Assembly (NCBI GenBank): GCA_030654175.1
Contig: JAURXZ010000049.1
Coordinates: 342,334 to 406,333 of the forward strand
Direction of reading: 5' to 3'
DNA: 64,000 nucleotides
DNA from: Bacteroidia bacterium
Lineage (GTDB): Bacteria > Bacteroidota > Bacteroidia > 2-12-FULL-35-15
Position numbers and translations under genes: made by a program. Of the stretch, positions 29,988 to 38,603 are shown in pieces (position 1 is the first letter of the stretch; the number at the start of each line of letters is the position of its first letter). The notes under the pieces are model-generated. The model saw only the letters and a program-made list of their open reading frames with translations, had not been told where the DNA came from and made no database searches.

Positions 29988-30152
29988 ATGAGAAAAACAA
30001 AAATAATCTTACGAATTCTTTCATATTCAGATCTGTATAATGAAATAGAACTCATAAATTATTCATACGAACAATTATACGATATTTTAAGAAGTTACAT
30101 CTTTAGGGATTTGATGGATAAAAATATTAAAGTGCAATTCGGTAAATTATAA
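29988..30152 (+). CDS. Possible 54-aa protein, unknown
   Basis: An ATG-to-TAA frame of 54 codons begins MRKTKIILRI and ends VQFGKL. It is helical and tyrosine- and isoleucine-rich, with paired charges, and codon use looks like that of neighbouring genes. There is no Shine-Dalgarno site, but few genes here have one. No family is recognised. It could be chance, since AT-rich DNA gives frames of this size only occasionally. Confidence 0.35.
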   Translation: MRKTKIILRILSYSDLYNEIELINYSYEQLYDILRSYIFRDLMDKNIKVQFGKL

Positions 30153-30343
30153 AATTTCTGTACTCTCTCCGGTACATTTCTGTTTTTTTAAATACCTGAA
30201 TAACCTCGATAAAGGAAAACAAACCAATTAGCGTTTGTCCATAGAGTCATTATTAATCATATTACTCCCAAATATCAGCCTCAGATTCATAGTTTTAAAA
30301 TTATGATTCAGTTTGGTTTGTTTAATGAAAAAGTCTTAAAGTA

Positions 30344-30449
30344 GCGTCATTTCGAGGGCTTCAGCCCCCTTCGTCAGGCTCAGGATAAACTCCGCAGTCT
30401 CATATCCTTGTTTGAGATTGCTTCAGTCGTACCTCCTTCGCAATGACGC
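30344..30449. repeat. Dispersed palindromic repeat, GTCATT-type ends
   Basis: The element opens with GCGTCATTTCGAGG and closes with CCTTCGCAATGACGC, which pair with each other apart from a few bases. The interior holds TGAGATTGCTTC, also found in the copy at 38767-38857, and a CTTCGTCAGGCTCAGG segment like the other palindrome family in this window. It resembles the REP-like or MITE-like intergenic palindromes common in Bacteroidota. Confidence 0.6.
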
Positions 30450-30584
30450 AAGAAATTTAATGCTGACTTTATGGAAAGACCCTAATTACAAGGCGTTTTT
30501 TGAAAATACAGCAATTTAACCAAATTGTTGACCAGTTTATTGTATCCCTTACCATTGAAATGTTTTCACAAAGTATAAAAAGCG

Positions 30585-30592
30585 TAAATTTG
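30585..30592 (+). promoter_or_regulatory. -7 box TAAATTTG before the J-domain gene
   Basis: An exact TAnnTTTG match, the Bacteroidota -7 element, with a TTTTC at 30563-30567 near the expected -33 distance. It lies 77 bases before the ATG at 30670. Confidence 0.5.
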
Positions 30593-30669
30593 TAACAATA
30601 GCCCTTTTGGCAATTCGGTCTTTAATTTCATTATAACCGGGCATCATTTTTTAAACGTTAATAAATAGT

Positions 30670-31116
30670 ATGAAAAGAATTGGAGATTACAGAAAGCTTT
30701 TAGGTGTTACCAACACAGTAGGATTAAAGGAATTAAAAACCGTTTACAGGGATTTTATGAAAGAAAATCATCCTGATAAATTTCATGACAATCATTCTCT
30801 AAAATTGGAAGCCGAAGAAAAAAGCAAGTCTATTATCGCGGCTTATCATTTTTTAGTGAGCATTGATCCTGAAACTCAGAAACAAAATCTTCCGGAATAT
30901 ACTGCTACTATTACTAATTCCATAATTGTGGATTTTCAACACAAAGGCCTTACTCTGAAAATAAACTTTTCGGACGGTAGTGTTTATGAATACTTTAATG
31001 TTCCCAAAAACATTTATATTAAACTGGTAAATGCCGATTCGCAAGGAAGATTTGCCAGAAGACATATTTTCAGTTCTTACCTTTATAGGAATATCACAAA
31101 GGCGGTAACTGTTTAA
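30670..31116 (+). CDS. J-domain / KTSC-domain fusion protein
   Basis: 148 residues. Residues 1-70 look like a J-domain: DYRKLLGV, LKTVYRDFMKENHPDKF with the invariant HPD at about 34-36, and a third helix LEAEEKSKSIIAAYHFL. Residues about 78-145 match the KTSC fold: SIIVDFQHKGLTLKINFSDGSVYEYFNVP, then NADSQGRFARRHI and a terminal SYLYRNI. J-domains recruit and stimulate DnaK/Hsp70. KTSC domains are usually small stand-alone proteins or are joined to nucleases and lysyl-tRNA synthetases, and their role is unclear. The fusion suggests a DnaK client adaptor, but that is inference. The gene is monocistronic with its own promoter-like box. Confidence 0.8.
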   Translation: MKRIGDYRKLLGVTNTVGLKELKTVYRDFMKENHPDKFHDNHSLKLEAEEKSKSIIAAYHFLVSIDPETQKQNLPEYTATITNSIIVDFQHKGLTLKINFSDGSVYEYFNVPKNIYIKLVNADSQGRFARRHIFSSYLYRNITKAVTV

Positions 31117-31139
31117 TTGCATTAATTATCTTTTTGTTT

Positions 31140-31236
31140 ATTTGGGCGTTCCCCTTTCTAAAAAGAAAGGGGCGGGCTTTCCGCTTCAATCTTTTCTAAA
31201 CAGAAAAGGATTTACGCTGCAATCCCTAACGCAAAG
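31140..31236 (+). repeat. Nested-hairpin dispersed repeat, copy 1
   Basis: This runs from TTTGGGCGTTCC to TGCAATCCCTAACGCA. It contains two small hairpins, CCCTTTCT/AGAAAGGG and CTTTTCT/AGAAAAGG, separated by GGCGGGCTTTCCGCTTCAAT. A copy in reverse orientation lies at 57948-58053 with the same order of blocks but different hairpin sequences. It occupies most of the space between the J-domain gene and dcp. Confidence 0.75.
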
Positions 31237-31324
31237 AAACTGCCCTTACAATACACATTTTTGTTCCGTAATTTTAATTCGGAAATTTCAAATCAAATAA
31301 ATAATTGCCATAAAAATCAACAAC

Positions 31325-33376
31325 ATGAACAATCCATTATTGCAAAAATTTAATACTCCATTTAATACTATTCCGTTCGAAGAAATTAAATTGGAACATT
31401 ATAAACCTGCTATTGTAACCTCTATTGAAGCAGGGAAACAAGAAATTAAGGCGATAAAAAATAATCCTGAAACTCCTGATTTCAAAAACACAATAGAAGC
31501 TTTAGAAAGAAGCGGCAAAACGTTGGATGTAGTCTCCAGCATTTTTTTTAATCTGAATAGCTCCGAAACGAGTGATGCTATGCAGGCAATTGCTCAGGAA
31601 GTATCTCCTTTGCTTTCTGCTTTTGGTGATGATATTTTAATGGATGATGAATTATTTAAAAGAATTAAGGCAGTTGTGGAAACTACCGATGCAGATAAGC
31701 TTTCCACAGAACAGGCAATGCTGTTGCAAAAAACGTATAAAAGTTTTGTAAGAAATGGTGCTAATTTAGATGATGTATCTAAAGAAAAGCTTAAAGAATT
31801 GAATACTAAATTATCTAAACTAAGCCTTACTTTTGGTGAGAATTTATTAAAATCCTCCAATAAGTTTGAACTTTGGATCACTGAAGAATCTGACCTGGCT
31901 GGGCTTCCGGAAGGTGTTAAAGAAGCTGCTTTAATGGCTGCAAAAAGTAAAGGCAAAGAAAATGCCTGGTTAATTACCTTAGATTATCCTTCCTATATAC
32001 CTTTTATGATGTATGCCGATGTTAGGCAACTAAGAGAGCAGTTATACAAGGCGTTTGGTTCGAGATCATTTAATAACGATGAGTTTAATAATGAAGAAAT
32101 TGTTAAACAAATTGCCATTGCAAGACACGAAAAAGCCAATTTGTTAAATTATGTTTCTTATGCCGCTATTGTGCTTGAAGAACGTATGGCGGAAACAGCT
32201 GAAAATGTGAATAATTTATTAAATGAATTGCTGGAATATGCAAAACCCATTGCAATAGAGGAATTACAGGAAGTTCAGAACATGAGTAACATGTTGGGCG
32301 GCCCTTCAGCAATGGAACGTTGGGACTTTTCTTATTATTCAGAAAAATTAAAAAATGAAAAATTTGCTATCAATGATGAAATTCTAAAACCATATTTTCA
32401 ACTGGAAAAAGTAATTGAAGGCGCTTTCATTACCGCTGAAAAATTATACGGTATCACATTTGAAAAGCGAGATGATATTCAAACCTACCACAAGGAGGTA
32501 ACAACCTACGAAGTGAAAGACGAAAAAGGAAAACATCTGGCTGTTTTTTATGCTGATTTTTTTCCACGCGAAAGTAAAAGAGATGGTGCATGGATGACCT
32601 CTTTCAGCGGACAAAATAAATATGATGGAACCGAGCAACGGCCACATGTTTCAATAGTTTGTAATTTTACCAAACCCACAGAAACAAAACCTTCCTTGCT
32701 TACCTTTAATGAAGTAACAACGTTGTTTCATGAATTCGGACATGCTTTGCATGGGATTTTTGCCGATGGATATTTCGAAAGTTTAAGTGGAACCTCTGTT
32801 TATTGGGATTTTGTGGAGCTTCCATCACAATTGATGGAAAACTGGTGTTATGAAAAAGAATGCCTGGAATTATTTGCCAAACATTACAAAACAAACGAAG
32901 TAATTCCTATTGAACTGGTTCAGAAAATAAAAGACAGCGCTAATTTTATGAGCGGTTACCAAACCCTGCGCCAGATAGGATTAGGCAGATTGGACCTGGC
33001 TTGGCATAACCTGGCAGAGTTGCCAACAATTTCAGTAAGTGAGTTTGAGGCTAAGGCAACTAAAGAAACGGACTTATTCCCTCCTCTAAAAGGAATTAAT
33101 TCATCCTGTGCTTTTGGACATATTTTCCAGGGAGGATATGCTGCCGGTTATTATAGCTATAAATGGGCTGAAGTATTAGAGGCAGATACATTTGAATACT
33201 TTTTAGAAACCGGTATTTTTAATAAGGAAACAGCAAAAAAATTTAAAGATAATATCCTTTCCCGAGGCGGAAGCGAGCATCCAATGCAGCTTTATAAAAA
33301 ATTCAGAGGGCAAGAACCTTCTACCAAACCTTTGCTTAGAAAAAGCGGATTGTTGAAGAATGAGAAGGTGAGCTAA
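31325..33376 (+). CDS. dcp: Peptidyl-dipeptidase Dcp-type M3 metallopeptidase
   Basis: 683 residues, the usual Dcp length (about 680). The zinc site HEFGHALH lies at about 468-475, and the third ligand Glu is in YFESLSG about 25 residues later. SVYWDFVELPSQLMENW and the C-terminal GHIFQGGYAAGYYSYKWAEVLEADTF (quoted in part) are typical of the M3 family. No signal peptide is seen, so it is probably cytoplasmic and recycles peptides by releasing C-terminal dipeptides. M3 also includes oligopeptidase A (PrlC); the DFVELPSQ block and length favour Dcp, but the exact specificity is not certain. It is monocistronic. Confidence 0.87.
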   Translation: MNNPLLQKFNTPFNTIPFEEIKLEHYKPAIVTSIEAGKQEIKAIKNNPETPDFKNTIEALERSGKTLDVVSSIFFNLNSSETSDAMQAIAQEVSPLLSAFGDDILMDDELFKRIKAVVETTDADKLSTEQAMLLQKTYKSFVRNGANLDDVSKEKLKELNTKLSKLSLTFGENLLKSSNKFELWITEESDLAGLPEGVKEAALMAAKSKGKENAWLITLDYPSYIPFMMYADVRQLREQLYKAFGSRSFNNDEFNNEEIVKQIAIARHEKANLLNYVSYAAIVLEERMAETAENVNNLLNELLEYAKPIAIEELQEVQNMSNMLGGPSAMERWDFSYYSEKLKNEKFAINDEILKPYFQLEKVIEGAFITAEKLYGITFEKRDDIQTYHKEVTTYEVKDEKGKHLAVFYADFFPRESKRDGAWMTSFSGQNKYDGTEQRPHVSIVCNFTKPTETKPSLLTFNEVTTLFHEFGHALHGIFADGYFESLSGTSVYWDFVELPSQLMENWCYEKECLELFAKHYKTNEVIPIELVQKIKDSANFMSGYQTLRQIGLGRLDLAWHNLAELPTISVSEFEAKATKETDLFPPLKGINSSCAFGHIFQGGYAAGYYSYKWAEVLEADTFEYFLETGIFNKETAKKFKDNILSRGGSEHPMQLYKKFRGQEPSTKPLLRKSGLLKNEKVS

Positions 33377-33410
33377 TTGGGTTCAATAATAGAGAAATAA
33401 ACGCATTAGA

Positions 33411-33474
33411 TAGGCATAAACAAAGCAACACTTAAATAAACGCTATGAGTAGCGTTTATTTAAATGTTGGTGGC
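33411..33474 (+). repeat. attC-like hairpin element 1 with GTTGGTGGC end
   Basis: The near-perfect hairpin at 33426-33469 has 20-bp arms (CAACACTTAAATAAACGC against the matching arm, one mismatch) and a 4-base loop. It runs into GTTGGTGGC at 33466-33474. The same 9-mer ends the element at 34430-34512. It has no T-run, so it is not an ordinary terminator. Confidence 0.6.
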
Positions 33475-33692
33475 TTAAGTGGGAAGAAAGAAAAGCCATA
33501 TTTTCATAATTAAAACATTTTTTTTACCTATACATCCCGAAAAAATTATTTGTACCCGGACTTTTTTAACGCTTAGACTTTTTTGTTGAAATGAAACTAA
33601 GGAGTCACGACCATCAGGTGTTTTTCCCCTTCGCAATTGCAAATACTTCTGTTTGCATTGACAATGATTACATAAAAAAAAAAAAAAACAAC

Positions 33693-34232
33693 ATGAAAAA
33701 AACAACCATTCTATTTGTACTTACAGCCTTAGTTGCTTGTAACCAAAACCCAAATCAAGAAACAAAAAACACCAAAGTGCTTTGGGCGGAAAGTGCCAAG
33801 TCTATTCTACCTATGGAAGCAGATACTTCGTGGAGTATAGAGGTTTGGATTGCTGATTCTATACAAAAAGAAAAAATATTTTCATCCATTACTCATGCTG
33901 TTTTATCAGGTAAATTGAAAGCGTATGCGGATTATCCAAATAAAGAATTTACTGTGCAAGAATTTAAGAACACTTTAGTGAAATGGGATTCGTCAGTTGT
34001 TGTTGAAGACCCAAACAATTCAGGTGTTATGATTAATGCACCACTTTTAATTGAATTAACTCCTGATAATATTGTACAAATAAATTTTAATGAAAAAATC
34101 GAGTTTGATACTTTATCCTATACTATAAACAAAAAGGTTTCAATAGTCTCATTTTTCAGTTATAAATATAATGCAAACTGGGAACTTTGTAAGGATAACA
34201 AAAAAGTATTTGATGTCAAACTCAACAATTAA
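33693..34232 (+). CDS. Orphan lipoprotein, candidate cassette gene
   Basis: 179 residues from ATG 33693; the open frame continues 34 codons upstream, but the signal peptide and the lipobox LTALVAC fit the ATG. The lipidated Cys is about residue 16. The mature protein is charged, soluble and mixed alpha/beta, with SWSIEVWIADSIQKEKI and a C-terminal FDVKLNN, and belongs to no family I recognise. A run of 14 As just before the start could vary by slippage. It lies between the two hairpin elements that end in GTTGGTGGC, with about 1 kb between the two ends, which is the size and content expected of a mobile gene cassette. Confidence 0.7.
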   Translation: MKKTTILFVLTALVACNQNPNQETKNTKVLWAESAKSILPMEADTSWSIEVWIADSIQKEKIFSSITHAVLSGKLKAYADYPNKEFTVQEFKNTLVKWDSSVVVEDPNNSGVMINAPLLIELTPDNIVQINFNEKIEFDTLSYTINKKVSIVSFFSYKYNANWELCKDNKKVFDVKLNN

Positions 34233-34429
34233 TTAAACCATAAATAAGAAAAGCATTGGAATAAGTGTAAGCACTTTTTGTATTTAGGCAATGGAAGTAC
34301 ATTTCAATTTATTTCAAAACGCATTTAGACAATTTTATGCGCCATGAGAGTTTTGTTCTTTTTTAGACAGTTTTATAGTTTTAAGAATTCATAGAAATGG
34401 ATTTTATTTCCCTGAATAAAGGACTTACA

Positions 34430-34512
34430 GCCGCTAACACAAAATATGCAATACCTTTTCTAAAACGCTCAAAAGGCTAATGCACGGCATCGCATATTTG
34501 AACGTTGGTGGC
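34430..34512 (+). repeat. attC-like hairpin element 2 with GTTGGTGGC end
   Basis: The outer arms at 34430-34449 (GCCGCTAACACAAAATATGC) and 34492-34512 (ending GTTGGTGGC) pair over most of their length with a few bulges. An inner stem CCTTTT/AAAAGG and an unpaired spacer lie between them. The terminal boxes GCTAAC and GTTGG pair as the R boxes of attC sites do, although they do not match the strict RYYYAAC/GTTRRRY consensus. Confidence 0.6.
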
Positions 34513-34527
34513 AATTAAGAACACATC

Positions 34528-34767
34528 TTAAAATACTCCAAGCTCATCTTTATTTTTATCCTGATAACCAAATTCGTCATCACCTAATCCCTTACCATTG
34601 TATTTGCCATACTTTAATATGGTATATACCATCCAAAAAATTAAAAATGGTGAAAACAAGAGCATACCTATTGCAAAACTTAATGTTGATTCAAATTGAA
34701 GTAATACACAATAAATAAATACGTATAAAGTCACAAAAACAATGGAAAAAGTATCATTACGTAACAT
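34528..34767 (-). CDS. Small two-helix membrane protein, unknown
   Basis: 79 residues. Two hydrophobic segments (about 6-22 and 28-50) are followed by a short charged tail with GKYNGKGLGDDEFG and several acidic residues. No family is recognised. It is on the strand opposite to the lipoprotein gene and lies just beyond the second GTTGGTGGC element, so it may be another cassette gene whose outer border is lost. The ATG is at the end of the frame and no alternative is better. Confidence 0.5.
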   Translation of the reverse strand: MLRNDTFSIVFVTLYVFIYCVLLQFESTLSFAIGMLLFSPFLIFWMVYTILKYGKYNGKGLGDDEFGYQDKNKDELGVF

Positions 34768-35084
34768 CAGTTCAAGTTTATATATATGCCACTATAAAAC
34801 TATGCCAAAGCTCATAGACTTGAAATAAATGGATCTGTGGTCAAAAAATCCCACCTCTTCCAAATTGCATTTCCACATTTTCATCCTCACATAAAAATAA
34901 CTATTAGAGTACCTACAATATGCTTGGGCTTTTGTAAACTGCATTGAAAAGGATTTATCTTCTCTCTCTTAGATCAAAATGTTTATTGGATTTTTTAATA
35001 ATATATTTCATCTATTCAATTGACCAAATTCATGGTTATAAAAACCAAACCGATTTACTTTTATGATGTCATTTGATTTGCAAA
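34768..35084. other. Gap between divergent genes, no gene seen
   Basis: About 315 AT-rich bases, with promoters of both flanking genes expected. A TATATTTC (35002-35009) is one base from the TAnnTTTG box, but no -33 element is at the right distance. No third GTTGGTGGC element is present. Confidence 0.4.
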
Positions 35085-37277
35085 ATGATGAAAAATTATG
35101 AAAGTATGAAATCATTAAAATATATTTTTGAACCTCGTTCTGTGGCAGTTATTGGAGCTTCTGCTACAGTAGGCACCATTGGAAATGCAATTTTCTCTAA
35201 CATCCTTCAATCTTTTTTTAAAGGTATTGTATATCCTGTAAATCCAAAGTACGACAGTATAATGAGTGTCCGGGCTTATAATAATGTTATTACAATTCCC
35301 GATTCAATTGATCTGGCCGTTATTGGAGTTCCTAAAAAGGCTGTTAAAAATGTTATAAAACAATGCGCTGAAAAGGGAGTAAAAGGAATAGTACTGATCA
35401 CTGCCGGTTTTAAAGAAATAGGTGAAGAAGGAAAAAAATTAGAAGAGGAAATTACTGCGCTTGCCAATAAAAACAATATCGCTTTATTAGGCCCCAATTG
35501 TTTAGGGATCATAAATACACAGGAAGAGATCAGCCTGAATGCGAATTTCGCCATTAGTATGCCACGGGCCGGCAATGTTGGTTTGATCTCCCAAAGTGGT
35601 GCTATTGGTGTGGCTGCGCTAGGATATGCGTATCAGCACGGCTTGGGCATTTCAAAATTTATTTCTATTGGAAACAAGGCAGTAGTGGATGAAAGTGATG
35701 TATTGGAATATTTGATTGATGACGAGGAAACACAAATAATAACGATGTATGCCGAAGATATCGATCATCCTGCACGGTTTTATGAAATGGCAAATAAAGC
35801 AAATGCAAAACAAAAACCAATTATAATAATTAAAACAGGCAGGTCGGTTAGAGGGGCTTTGGCTATTCAATCTCACACCGGGGCCTTATCAAGTTCCGAC
35901 ACTGCATACGATTCGCTTTTTGCTCAATGCGGAGTTATTCGTGTTGAAACTCTTGCACAATTATTTGAATATGCAAAAGGATTTACCTCTTTGATCCGTC
36001 CGAAAGGAAATCGGATTGCAATTGTTACCAATGGAGGAGGAATGGGTGTTATTGCTACGGATGCCGCTGAAAGAAATGGTTTGGAAATGGCAACCTTCGA
36101 ACCTGATACGCTGCAGGCCTTAAAAATAGTATTGCCCGGAACAGCCAATAGCCATAACCCTGTGGACATAATTGGTGATGCTGATGCGCAACGGTTAAGT
36201 GATACACTTGATGAAATTGTTAAGGATAAAAATGTGGATGCAATTGTTGTTTCCGTTACTCCAACCGTGGATACGGATATGAATGCTGTTGCGGCCAACC
36301 TTTGTGATTTTGCAAAGGCCAATCCTGAAATGCCTCTTTCAGCCAACCTCATGTCCCTTAAACCGGAACCCTCATTTTTAGAGTTATTGAAAAAAGCAAA
36401 TATTCCCTATTTTGATTTTCCTGAAACCAATATCAGAGTGCTGGCCGCAATGATAAAATATTATGAATGGATAGATCGCGCACCTGTTAAAATTGAAAAA
36501 TTTGAAGTAAAGAAAAAAAAGGCGCATGAACTTTTAGATTCTATTAAAAAAGAAAGGAGAACACGATTTACCGAACCGGAATCCTATCAGCTTTTGGAAG
36601 CCTATGGAATGAAGGTGGTGGATTACCGGTTTGCAAAAAAACTGGATAATGTTTTAATTGCTGCAAACCAGATTGGTTATCCTGTTGTTTTAAAAATCGT
36701 TTCACCTGATATATTACATAAAATTGATATTGGCGGATTGAAGATAAATTTGAAAGATGATAATGAATTAAGGAAAGCTTATCATGAAATTAATGAAAGT
36801 ATAAAAAATAAAAAAAACGATTTCGAAATTCACGGGTTTTTAATTCAAAAATATTTTACTGAAAAAGGTATTGAATTAATTGCAGGAGCCAATTTAATAA
36901 AAGGCTTTGGTTCTCTTATTATGTTTGGTCTTGGTGGAACGTTTGTTGAGTTGTTTAAAGATGTTGCATTCCGGTTAGCTCCGCTTAACAGGCATGATGC
37001 GCTCAATATGATCAAACAAACCAAAGGTTATCAGATCCTGAAAGGTTTCCGCGGGCAGGCTTCTTATGATATAGAATCTATTATTGATTACCTGTTGAGA
37101 TTATCTCAATTGTTGATGGATTTCCCTGAAATAAAAGAACTGGATCTGAATCCTATTAAAGTATTGGAGGATAATAAAGGAATTGTAATCATGGATGCAA
37201 AGGTTATTCTTGATGAGAGTATTGTGTCCATGGTAAAGCCAAAAATAAAATTGAAAGAAGTAGCTCTTGATGTTTAA
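35085..37277 (+). CDS. Acyl-CoA synthetase (ADP-forming), fused alpha-beta type
   Basis: About 731 residues. ATG at 35085 is chosen; 35073 (TTG) and 35106 (ATG) are also in frame, and the family begins close to YIFEPRSVAVIGAS. The order is CoA-binding Rossmann domain (about 10-110), succinyl-CoA-ligase-like domains with QSGAIG and the phospho-His region QSHTGALSSSDTAYD (about 260-275), then an ATP-grasp domain (about 500-725) with QIGYPVVLKIVSPDILHKIDIGG (quoted in part) and LIMFGLGGTFVELFKD. The family makes ATP from acetyl- or acyl-CoA plus ADP and phosphate, or runs the reverse. Fused proteins of this length (AcdAB type) are common, and no acetyltransferase domain is attached. Substrate chain length cannot be told. 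Confidence 0.88.
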   Translation: MMKNYESMKSLKYIFEPRSVAVIGASATVGTIGNAIFSNILQSFFKGIVYPVNPKYDSIMSVRAYNNVITIPDSIDLAVIGVPKKAVKNVIKQCAEKGVKGIVLITAGFKEIGEEGKKLEEEITALANKNNIALLGPNCLGIINTQEEISLNANFAISMPRAGNVGLISQSGAIGVAALGYAYQHGLGISKFISIGNKAVVDESDVLEYLIDDEETQIITMYAEDIDHPARFYEMANKANAKQKPIIIIKTGRSVRGALAIQSHTGALSSSDTAYDSLFAQCGVIRVETLAQLFEYAKGFTSLIRPKGNRIAIVTNGGGMGVIATDAAERNGLEMATFEPDTLQALKIVLPGTANSHNPVDIIGDADAQRLSDTLDEIVKDKNVDAIVVSVTPTVDTDMNAVAANLCDFAKANPEMPLSANLMSLKPEPSFLELLKKANIPYFDFPETNIRVLAAMIKYYEWIDRAPVKIEKFEVKKKKAHELLDSIKKERRTRFTEPESYQLLEAYGMKVVDYRFAKKLDNVLIAANQIGYPVVLKIVSPDILHKIDIGGLKINLKDDNELRKAYHEINESIKNKKNDFEIHGFLIQKYFTEKGIELIAGANLIKGFGSLIMFGLGGTFVELFKDVAFRLAPLNRHDALNMIKQTKGYQILKGFRGQASYDIESIIDYLLRLSQLLMDFPEIKELDLNPIKVLEDNKGIVIMDAKVILDESIVSMVKPKIKLKEVALDV

Positions 37278-37376
37278 AATATCAGGAGACTGTTCAAATG
37301 TTAAATGAAAATATTTTATCATCAGAACAATTTTAGATAGCTTTTAAACAAGCTCTAAAATAAAAACGAAGAAAAA

Positions 37377-38603
37377 ATGCGAATCTTGAATTTTTGTATA
37401 GCGATTATAATTTTTTTTCTTTTTGTGAAATTTTTGCATAATGAAATACCTCAAACTATGGTTATTAAATTAAATAGTGTTGCAAAAAAGTTCCTGGGGC
37501 CCGTGGCTATGGACAGTCCTAAAGATGGTACCGGGCGTTTGTTTATATGCGAACAATCCGGAAAAATAAAAATTGTCAAAAACGGAAAAATATTGAGTGA
37601 ACCCTTTTTGAATGTCAGTCACAAACTGGATAGGATGAATAAAATATATTCGGAAAAAGGATTGCTTGGAATTGCTTTTCATCCAAAATATAAAACTAAC
37701 GGAAGATTTTTTATTTATTACAGTGCCCCTTCAAAAGCGCGAGGCAGCGATCATAAAAGTATATTGGCGGAATATAAAGTTTCGTCAAATGCTGATATCG
37801 CTGACCCGGGCTCGGAAAAAATTATAATGGAAGTGGAACAACCCGAATCAAATCATAATGGCGGACAACTTGTATTTGGCCAAGATGGTTTTTTATATGT
37901 TGGGCTGGGCGATGGTGGAGGGGCGGGTGATGAACATGGTGCAATAGGAAACGGACAGGACCTTAATACACTTCTTGGGAAGATCCTTCGCCTGGATATT
38001 GATAATTCATCGGAATCGGCAGGTTCAAAGCAGCCCTATGGCATTCCATCTGATAATCCTTTTGTGAACAATAAAAATGCTAGATCAGAAATATGGGCCT
38101 TTGGTTTACGAAATCCTTGGCGCTTTTCTTTCGACAGAAAAACAGGCGAACTTTTTTGCGCGGATGTAGGGCAGAATAAGTGGGAAGAGATCAATATAAT
38201 TGAAGCCGGTAAAAATTATGGCTGGAGAATCATGGAAGGAAATCATTGTTATGAGCCTTCAACAAATTGCAATCAAAAGGATCTCGTTCCCCCTATTGCG
38301 GATTATAACCATGATGTTGGTATCAGTATAACAGGCGGATTTGTTTACCGGGGGAAAGCAATCCCGTCTCTTGTTGGTAAATATGTTTTTGGTGATTGGA
38401 AAGGAAAACTTTTTTACCTTGAAAAAAGTGCTGATAAATGGAATATCGTGAACATGGTGATTGAAGGCAAAAAGGATAATGACATTGGATTAGATATCAA
38501 CAGCTTTGGTGAAGATGAGAAGGGGGAGATCTATATTTTAACACAAAAATTCACTGGTAATCTAATTGCAAATGGAGAAGTTTTTTTGATCAGTGGAAAT
38601 TAA
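37377..38603 (+). CDS. PQQ-type sugar (glucose/sorbosone) dehydrogenase-like protein
   Basis: 408 residues with an N-terminal hydrophobic anchor or signal (about 5-22). A six-bladed propeller of the GSDH family (glucose/sorbosone dehydrogenase) follows. Key segments are KGLLGIAFHPKY, ESNHNGGQLVFGQDGFLYVGLGDGGG, EIWAFGLRNPWRFSFD and ADVGQNKWEEINII. These match soluble PQQ-dependent glucose dehydrogenases, which oxidise sugars in the periplasm, but the same fold covers proteins without PQQ and with unknown substrates. No cytochrome c domain is fused. It lies 99 bp after the acyl-CoA synthetase and could be read through from it. Confidence 0.82.
   Translation: MRILNFCIAIIIFFLFVKFLHNEIPQTMVIKLNSVAKKFLGPVAMDSPKDGTGRLFICEQSGKIKIVKNGKILSEPFLNVSHKLDRMNKIYSEKGLLGIAFHPKYKTNGRFFIYYSAPSKARGSDHKSILAEYKVSSNADIADPGSEKIIMEVEQPESNHNGGQLVFGQDGFLYVGLGDGGGAGDEHGAIGNGQDLNTLLGKILRLDIDNSSESAGSKQPYGIPSDNPFVNNKNARSEIWAFGLRNPWRFSFDRKTGELFCADVGQNKWEEINIIEAGKNYGWRIMEGNHCYEPSTNCNQKDLVPPIADYNHDVGISITGGFVYRGKAIPSLVGKYVFGDWKGKLFYLEKSADKWNIVNMVIEGKKDNDIGLDINSFGEDEKGEIYILTQKFTGNLIANGEVFLISGN

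Larger units (their letters stand above)
29809..30669. other. Long gap with a possible small gene, a palindrome and a promoter
   Basis: About 860 bases between the operon terminator and the J-domain gene. It holds a 54-codon frame (29988-30152), a dispersed palindromic element (30344-30449) and a promoter-like box (30585-30592), each listed separately. The rest is AT-rich with nothing recognised. Confidence 0.5.

Noticed and set aside
33426-33469. The long hairpin after dcp as a plain terminator
   Set aside because: It has no following T-run and shares its terminal 9-mer with another structured element, so a recombination-site-like reading fits better.
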